Part shown: piece after piece, positions 57,759 through 64,000 of the stretch
Layout of the letters: each line of letters begins with the position of its first letter
How positions within the stretch are numbered: position 1 is the first letter of the stretch
NCBI GenBank assembly: GCA_014871385.1
Contig: CM026430.1
Coordinates: forward strand, 5,810,630-5,874,629
DNA length: 64,000 nt
From: Ceratodon purpureus
Lineage: Eukaryota > Streptophyta > Bryopsida > Pseudoditrichales > Ditrichaceae
Direction: 5' to 3'
The notes under the pieces: model-generated
What the model saw: only the letters and a program-made list of their open reading frames with translations
What the model was told of the DNA's origin: nothing
Database searches by the model: none
Position numbers and translations under genes: made by a program

Positions 57759-59207
57759 TTGCGCCGCACGGTTTGCAGGAGGGTTGCGCGCACGGTTTGC
57801 AGGCGGGTTGCGCGCACGGTTGAGCTTGTGGTGGCCCGAGGCGAGGCGACACTATTTTTGTTGCCACGGGGTCCACAGAGGGCGTTTCGTTCATCCCAAC
57901 CTGGCACTGACTCAGTGTCCGGGCTCGACTGTCGAAGAAGAAGAAGAAGAAGAACAACAACAACACCGCAACGAGGAGACTCCGCCTGTTCAATCGCTTC
58001 GCACCCATTGCAGCTAACTTGGGCCACTCGCTTGCAGCTGGGCTCCTCCCACTTCGCCATTCAGGATCCCAAGGTTGGGGTTTCGCTCCGTTCGTCTTGG
58101 TAAGCTTAGCGTCTCCTGCAGATCCGACTGGGGTTGGTTTTGTGTGGGAATCTTTCGCTGGGCTTGGGTTTTGGCGTTTTGAGAGACGAATCTTGGTCGT
58201 GGACGGTGCGTTTGTGAGCTTCGGTGGTGGTGGTGGTGGTTATGAGATGGTTTCTTCAATGTGGTGTGGAGATTATGTGCATGCGAGTTTTTCGTTGATT
58301 CTTGAGTGTTGAGTGAGTTGAGTGTTTGTCGAGGTTTATCTCTGGTTGTGCATTCATTTCCGGAGCTCACTTTCTGGAGATAGTTGAGTTATGTCCAGCT
58401 TCCCTTTGCCGAAGAACTTTTGTGGTTCAGGTAGCCGGCTCATTGCCACTGTGCTCCAGCAAAGAGCAAGGGTATGTAGAGGGACTGATACCGGTTCCAC
58501 TTTTTTCGAGCTTCTCTCGTTTGATTCTTTACAGAGCGCAGAGAAAATTTTAGTTTTGTGGACTTTTTCTCCTCTTGTGTGAGGCTACAGAATTTTTGTA
58601 AATTTCCAACAGTTCTTGTGTTCGTTGCAGTGTTTTAGACTTAGTTTGTGCGGTAAATGGAGTGGTTAGTGGACTAAATGTGCAAGCGAGTGTGTTTGAG
58701 GCAATGCGAGGGGGATATCTCAGTGAGTGGAGGAGGATTCATGTATACCTTTATCCGGTGCAGAGCAGGGCTTTAGGTCGATATTCTCTATGTTGATACT
58801 CTCTATGTGGAACAATTCAATCATTGATAGTTTCTGGGGTTGGATTGTTTTACTTGTTAGCGTCGAAGAGCTTCGTTGATATCACCAAAGGCGTGAGTAG
58901 TCTTCACATTAGGAGGTATTTCTGGTTTTTGGTGGTATATGGTTCTCCAGAGGCAGATTCTTCTGATGAACTTGAGAAGTCTTGGGAGATTACAGGTTTA
59001 ACTTCACTTGAGTGAGAGTGTTTTTGGGGGGATTGGGTAATAGTGGCTGTTTATCTACCTTTTTGGCACTGGAGGCAGATGGTCTCTATTGATAACCCTC
59101 TTTCAGCATTAATACCCATGTGGTCGATGCTGGTGCGTATGAGTGGCCCATTAGAAGCAAAAATAGTGCAGCGTGTATTGAAATTCACGACTTTTGAGGT
59201 TTTGCAG
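57759..59207 (+). promoter_or_regulatory. Promoter, leader and leader intron of desaturase gene
   Basis: A 24-bp GC-rich tandem repeat (GGGTTGCGCGCACGGTTTGC, three units) spans 57759-57830. A (GAA)n-(CAA)n run at 57936-57966 probably lies in the 5' leader. A GTAAGC donor at 58100 and a TTTTGCAG acceptor ending at 59207 define a likely leader intron of 1.1 kb, as is common in plant housekeeping genes, with the second leader exon starting 36 bp before the ATG. Confidence 0.55.
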
Positions 59208-59243
59208 ATTGAATTCAAGAAGATAGTTTTGGAGTGAGCTACA

Positions 59244-60877
59244 ATGGCGGCAATGGCGATATCTGCACCTGTTGGAGGGATGACTAGATTTGCCGCTTCG
59301 AGCCAGAGCCCAGCTTTGAAAGGCCAGAGGTTGAATGTAAAATTTGACTTCGTCAGACGAGCCCAAAAAGCTGGCGGCTTGGAAGTTGTTATGACTGCGA
59401 CACTTCCTCCAAAGACCTCGTGAGTGGATAATGACATTTGCAATCCTCCGACCTATGCATGTGGAAAATATTGAAGCTCTTACAGTTTTATAGGAAATCA
59501 GGGATCGAGATCAATTTAGCATTCTGTTAAGATAGCCTACTTTAGCTTGTTTAAGTCAGTTGCGCTTCAATGATTTGATTTTAACATTTGGGTACGATGT
59601 CAATCGTGAGCAATAACATCACGAATTTCAGCTCCTTTTTGGTAACTTTTATTAGAGGGAGATGATTCTTACCTTGACATTAGCTTGATTGCAGGGGAGA
59701 GAGCGTCGGCAGGCCACCATTGGAGAAGCACTCTAAGGTAATGCACACCATCACACCAGAGAGACTGGAGCTCTTCAAGTCTCTCGAAGGCTGGGCCTCC
59801 GAGACTCTTCTTCCTTACTTGAAGCCTGTGGAGAAGAGCTGGCAACCACAGGATTTCCTCCCAGATCCCGCTGCCGAGGATTTCTTGGACCAAGTTCGGG
59901 AGCTTCGAGAGAGATCTGCATGTTTGCCGGATGATTATATGGTGTGTCTGGTGGGAGATATGATCACTGAGGAGGCTTTACCGACGTACCAAACCATGTT
60001 GAACACTCTAGATGGAAGTAGGGATGAAACGGGCGCTAGTCCCACTCCTTGGGGAGTCTGGACTCGTGCCTGGACTGCAGAAGAAAATCGTCACGGGGAT
60101 CTGCTGAACAAGTACTTGTACTTGACTGGTCGTGTGGACATGAAGCAAATCGAGAAGACTATCCAGTACTTGATTGGATCTGGCATGGTGAGAGTTTTTC
60201 TCTTTTAGCTTTATCTTACGCTTTTATTACAAAGCAGCATTCAGAATCGTGATGGTCTCGAAATTTATATCTATCTGTGCATTGACATTACCCATTGCGT
60301 GCAACTGCAGGACCCCCAAACAGAGAACAACCCCTACTTGGGATTTGTCTACACTTCTTTCCAGGAGAGAGCAACCTTCATTTCTCACGGTAACACTGCC
60401 CGGCACGCTAAGGAACATGGTGATCAAAAGTTAGCCCAAATTTGTGGCATAATTGCTGCAGATGAGAGAAGGCATGAGAACGCATATACTAAGATTGTTG
60501 AGAAGCTTTTTGAGCTCGACCCCGATGGTGCCATGTTATCCTTTGCTGACATGATGAGAAAGAAAATTGCGATGCCAGCACATTTAATGTACGATGGCCA
60601 GAACGACCACCTGTTTGATGACTTCTCATTAGTCGCTCAAAGAACGGGTGTTTACACGGCCCGCGATTACGCTGACATCATGGAGCACTTGGTGAAGAGG
60701 TGGGATGTTCCTAACATCAAAGGCCTCTCACCTGAGGCTGAGGCTGCGCAACAGTATGTGTGCTCACTACCTCCTCGAATCAGAAGACTCGATGAACGTG
60801 CTCAATCCAAGGTGAAGAAGGGTCCGAAGACGGGGAAATTCAGCTGGATTTTCAACAGAGAGGTTGCGCTTCTGTAG
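59244..60877 (+). CDS. FAB2: Plastid stearoyl-ACP delta-9 desaturase
   Basis: Exons 59244-59419, 59695-60187 and 60311-60877 give 411 residues. The enzyme puts the first double bond into stearoyl-ACP in the plastid stroma, making oleoyl-ACP with ferredoxin as electron donor. About 50 N-terminal residues, rich in Ala, Ser, Arg and Lys, form a chloroplast transit peptide. The mature protein shows the di-iron ligand motifs EENRHGD and DERRHE, the family sequence [15 protein letters not shown], and [16 protein letters not shown]. The tail [12 protein letters not shown] is of the canonical type and the length is normal. Splice phases agree (2 and 0). Nothing suggests damage. Sister isoforms with other specificities exist, so the exact substrate chain is not proven. 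Confidence 0.97.
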
Positions 60878-61799
60878 GCGCATTTTCGGGGTTCCTGGTC
60901 ACATTCCAGTCAAGATGGTCTGATTGAGTGCTATAGTATAGTGAGTTGAAAGAATATCTTAAATTTTCTAGATCCCTGAAGGCTGATTAATGTTAAGAAA
61001 CATCAACTACGCACCTTCTTGCAACTACTCTATACATATGTTTTGATGCTTTAGAAGGGACAACATGTGGTGTGCAATGAGCGTGCACTGTATTGCCGAT
61101 GAGGATGTAATCCAAAAGAACAGGATTTTATTTATCAGATTGTTACTAATTGTGTTTGGACAGAATATGAAATTTTGACTACTGTCGATCTGGTATTGGA
61201 TAATGTATAGAATTTCGACTGTTTGAAATAGGAAAGCTGATATTCAACATCGACAATTGTGAACAAAAAACAACTGTAATTAATGTGAAAGGAGTGAATG
61301 TCGTATTCATCATCTCACTGTCTGAAACACTTCTAATTAAGTTTCACGGCACAGTGCGTAATGGTCGAAAGAAATCGTATCTGGTCACCAGTGTCGAGCA
61401 TAATCACCACAAGGAGATTGATTCAATAAGATTATGAATCCCACTTCGAAGTACAAATTTTGTGGGTCTGAGGTAGACCCGAGGATCCTTCACACCTAAA
61501 GTTAAAGTATGACCATTGGACATGGCATTATACTGCATGAACTCTAAATCCTTCTAGCAAAACAGTATAGCATCAGGTCAGTCGGAGCTTTTGCTACCCA
61601 CAAGTTGTGATTCTACTACTGTAACCGCCTCTAGTTATCACATCAACTACTACCAAGTTACCACTTTCAATAGAACCTTCTCAACGGATTTGCCTGGTCA
61701 CACTGATGCCCATGTTGAGCATGGCGGATAAGCTGATAACTTGTGCTGTGATCATGTCCTCTATTTACAGCCTCATCATATTTGAACCGCATATTAAAA
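60878..61799. other. Convergent intergenic region, no gene seen
   Basis: It lies between the desaturase stop and the PP2C stop, which face each other. It should hold both 3' UTRs and transcript ends. No ORF or repeat of note. Confidence 0.6.
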
Positions 61800-63838
61800 T
61801 TAGTTCTGCTGTTTCACATTCTTTTCAAGATCCGGCTTTCCATCTTTTTCCGCGACCTGTTGTGCATCCTGTTTGGTCTTGCAATTGGCACACAAAAATG
61901 GTCCTTGCCAGGCCTTTCCTGCTGCTATTTGTGAAAAGAATGAACCTGCATGCACAGATATTCCTGAATCTGCCTCCAGACTTGTGTGACACATGGCGCA
62001 TACAAATAGTCTGTTTCCAGCATGCACCGACGCTTCTGGTCCCAACCTGCCCCGATTACACAACCATGTCAATGATGCGGCAATCAAAACAAAGAAATCC
62101 ATAGAGCAAAGTTTGATATAAATTCATCTACGAGCAATAATGGGCCCTGAAGTACACACCTTTCAGCCAGCTCATGTGAGTTCTCATCAAATAATTGCTC
62201 CATAAAATTTAGATCATCGGCGATATGTGCTTCCTTAGCAGACGAGCAACGCAACAATTTCATGAAGCTCGATGATTTCTTCATCGCTGGAGCAAAAGGC
62301 TCAGAGCCGCGCGGAGCAAGATCAACCACCAAACATGTCGTATCGTCTCTCAACCCACGGCTCCTTATTGCTTCCTGACATCCAATAAGCTTCCTCTCAG
62401 TATAAAACTAAAAACACGAAATTAAGTCCATTCCATGAGCTCATGTCAATTTCAACAATTCCCTGAGCTACTCAAGGACTGTCTGCAGGACGGGTCTACA
62501 ATGACATTCTCTTGTAAACTTCACTCCATCGTGGCACACTGAACAATTCTTCCAGTGAATGACTTCAGTTTACATGCTACTGACACCACAACAATAAATA
62601 AACTCAACGAATTCCATTTATAATTACTTCAATATATATTTCACCGCCATACATACAACATTTCCATCTGGTGTTGTTCTGTGCATTTCAAAATAACAGA
62701 ACAAAGCTATAGGTGAGGTCACAGACACCTACCTTCACGACATACTTGGCAGCAATTTCTGGTCGCTGCACTCCACGACAACACCTTGCAGCCCTCCTTG
62801 TGCTCACGGCATCCCAAACTCCATCCGACGCAATAATCAGCCTACCTCCAGCAGGCGCCAGCTGCACCATAACAAAAGATACTACCACTCAGACCTTGAA
62901 ATAGATACTGTACATAATTCCCCTGAACACCCAGTTCCAGATCCGCGAGTGCATTCCTACTGCACTAAAGGAGCAAACAGATTTCAAGGTCTGCCAACAA
63001 AATGCTTCGCTGACTCTTGTCAAAAATGTTTTCTTCTGCTACAGCAACTTGAAATGGGACAATAGAATACCTCTCTGAATTTAAAATTGATTTTCTCAAT
63101 TACCTTAATTTGCTTCACGTGAGGCACGGCCACAATGTAATCGCCAACATCCATGTCTCCAATTGATCTTGACAGGCAAAGACCACCTGGCCACACCCTC
63201 AGTGGGCCGACCTCAACCCCACCTGCAAGCCTAATCCTCGCTACTTCCCCTCCACTTGCTTTGATGCGCTCTTGCCTGCAAGTACATACACCATATACAT
63301 TCTCAGAAGCTAAAACCAAGACCAAGTGCAAAACTTAACAAAATTAGGGATTACAAAGCGCAGCGACAGATGGGAAGCATAAGGACACCTACTCTTCATC
63401 GTTACCGTCGAGTCTGTGATCAATAGTTAGCGCTGTCGCTATTCCTTGTGCATCTAGCACACACCGAGAATCTCCAACACATGCTACAGTCACGGTCCAT
63501 CCATCCACGATCACCAGTGTCGCGGTTGTACCTGATGTTTGGCCTGTAAACACCCAAAAAACATATCATTCAATTTCTATTCAGTGAAGCTACAGCTGAC
63601 AAATCAAAGAGTGCATCACACCTCGACGGAAAGATGATTGTATGCTTTGGTTCACATGTCCAATACCTAATTGCTGCCAGTCCTTGTCGGTCTTCACGAA
63701 TCCTGCCACCATAGCTCGAGGTAAAAAATTCAACCACTCTTCTCGAGTAAGATCCGGTGGTATACAGCTCATGACATCCTTGAGAAGATTTTCCTTCGAG
63801 TAAATGGCAGCTGCTGGTCCATTGTGTCCATCCAAAAT
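61800..63838 (-). CDS. Protein phosphatase 2C, 5' end outside window
   Basis: Exons seen: 63838-63667, 63543-63393, 63275-63104, 62861-62733, 62374-62160 and 62046-61800, all in compatible phase, about 361 residues. PP2Cs are metal-dependent Ser/Thr phosphatases. Conserved motifs appear in order: ILDGHNGPAAA, SGTTATLVIVDGW, ACVGDSRCVL, DHRLD, GGLCLSRSIGDMDVGDYIV, IIASDGVWDAVS and RGLRDDTTCLVVDL. After the catalytic domain comes a tail with two CxxC pairs (CAMC and CANC) around SGISVHAGS, a feature of the plant PP2C12/33-type clade, perhaps a zinc-binding module. The exon with the first metal-site motif must lie beyond 64000. Convergent with the desaturase gene. Confidence 0.93.
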
Positions 63839-64000
63839 CTGCCAGAGAATACAGACGTCGGATTGTTTCAGTAAATATGACATGAAAAGATGGTGCCACA
63901 ACTCATAAATCATGCTTCTTCAAAAACATAGCCTATATGGTGAATTTTAAATACGTGCGGAATATTCAGGAAGGGCACTGGAGAAAGCATGTGTACCATG

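Overview
The window is nuclear DNA from a land plant. It has short introns with GT/AG borders, AT-rich intergenic DNA full of small transposons, and several plant-type proteins: a plastid stearoyl-ACP desaturase, exocyst SEC5, a QALGGH zinc finger with an EAR motif, a PR-1/CAP protein, plant Nudix hydrolases and a plant PP2C. The character of the transposon genes makes me favour a non-flowering plant such as a moss or other bryophyte, but that is inference.

Layout. 0.3-8.4 kb holds a MITE, a small Gly-rich gene behind a duplicated promoter that carries a retroposon, a small membrane-protein ORF, and the C-terminal third of a SEC5 gene. 8.4-11.0 kb is AT-rich and has no recognisable gene. 11.0-26.7 kb is a GC-rich island and the most interesting part. 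It carries a divergent pair of large genes: a DUF7869-type transposase-like protein on the minus strand and a protein with a ParB-like fold on the plus strand. Three FCP1/NLI-type HAD modules follow, and there is a small unknown ORF at the left. The whole island is peppered with about 31 copies of a 17-bp palindrome, GTCGGC-N5-GCCGAC, which sit in introns, promoters, untranslated DNA and inside reading frames. I read it as one large DNA transposon (about 15.7 kb) with its own DNA-binding system.

26.7-38.2 kb contains a PR-1/CAP gene, a dead hAT transposase with two MITEs nested in it, a decayed second transposase and a tRNA-Glu-derived SINE. 39.3-47.9 kb is a second gene island: two head-to-head Nudix genes with identical intron positions, a decayed third Nudix fragment, and a SUPERMAN-like C2H2 repressor gene. 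48-57.7 kb is AT-rich repeat DNA with MITEs, a Tc1/mariner fragment and direct repeats. 57.7-64 kb holds a complete stearoyl-ACP desaturase gene and most of a PP2C gene, whose 5' end lies outside the window.

The host genes do not form a pathway. The genes in the 11-26.7 kb island appear to belong together, because they share the same embedded palindrome, base composition and a central divergent promoter. Exon boundaries were placed by hand from splice signals, reading-frame phase and family similarity recalled from memory. No database search was possible.
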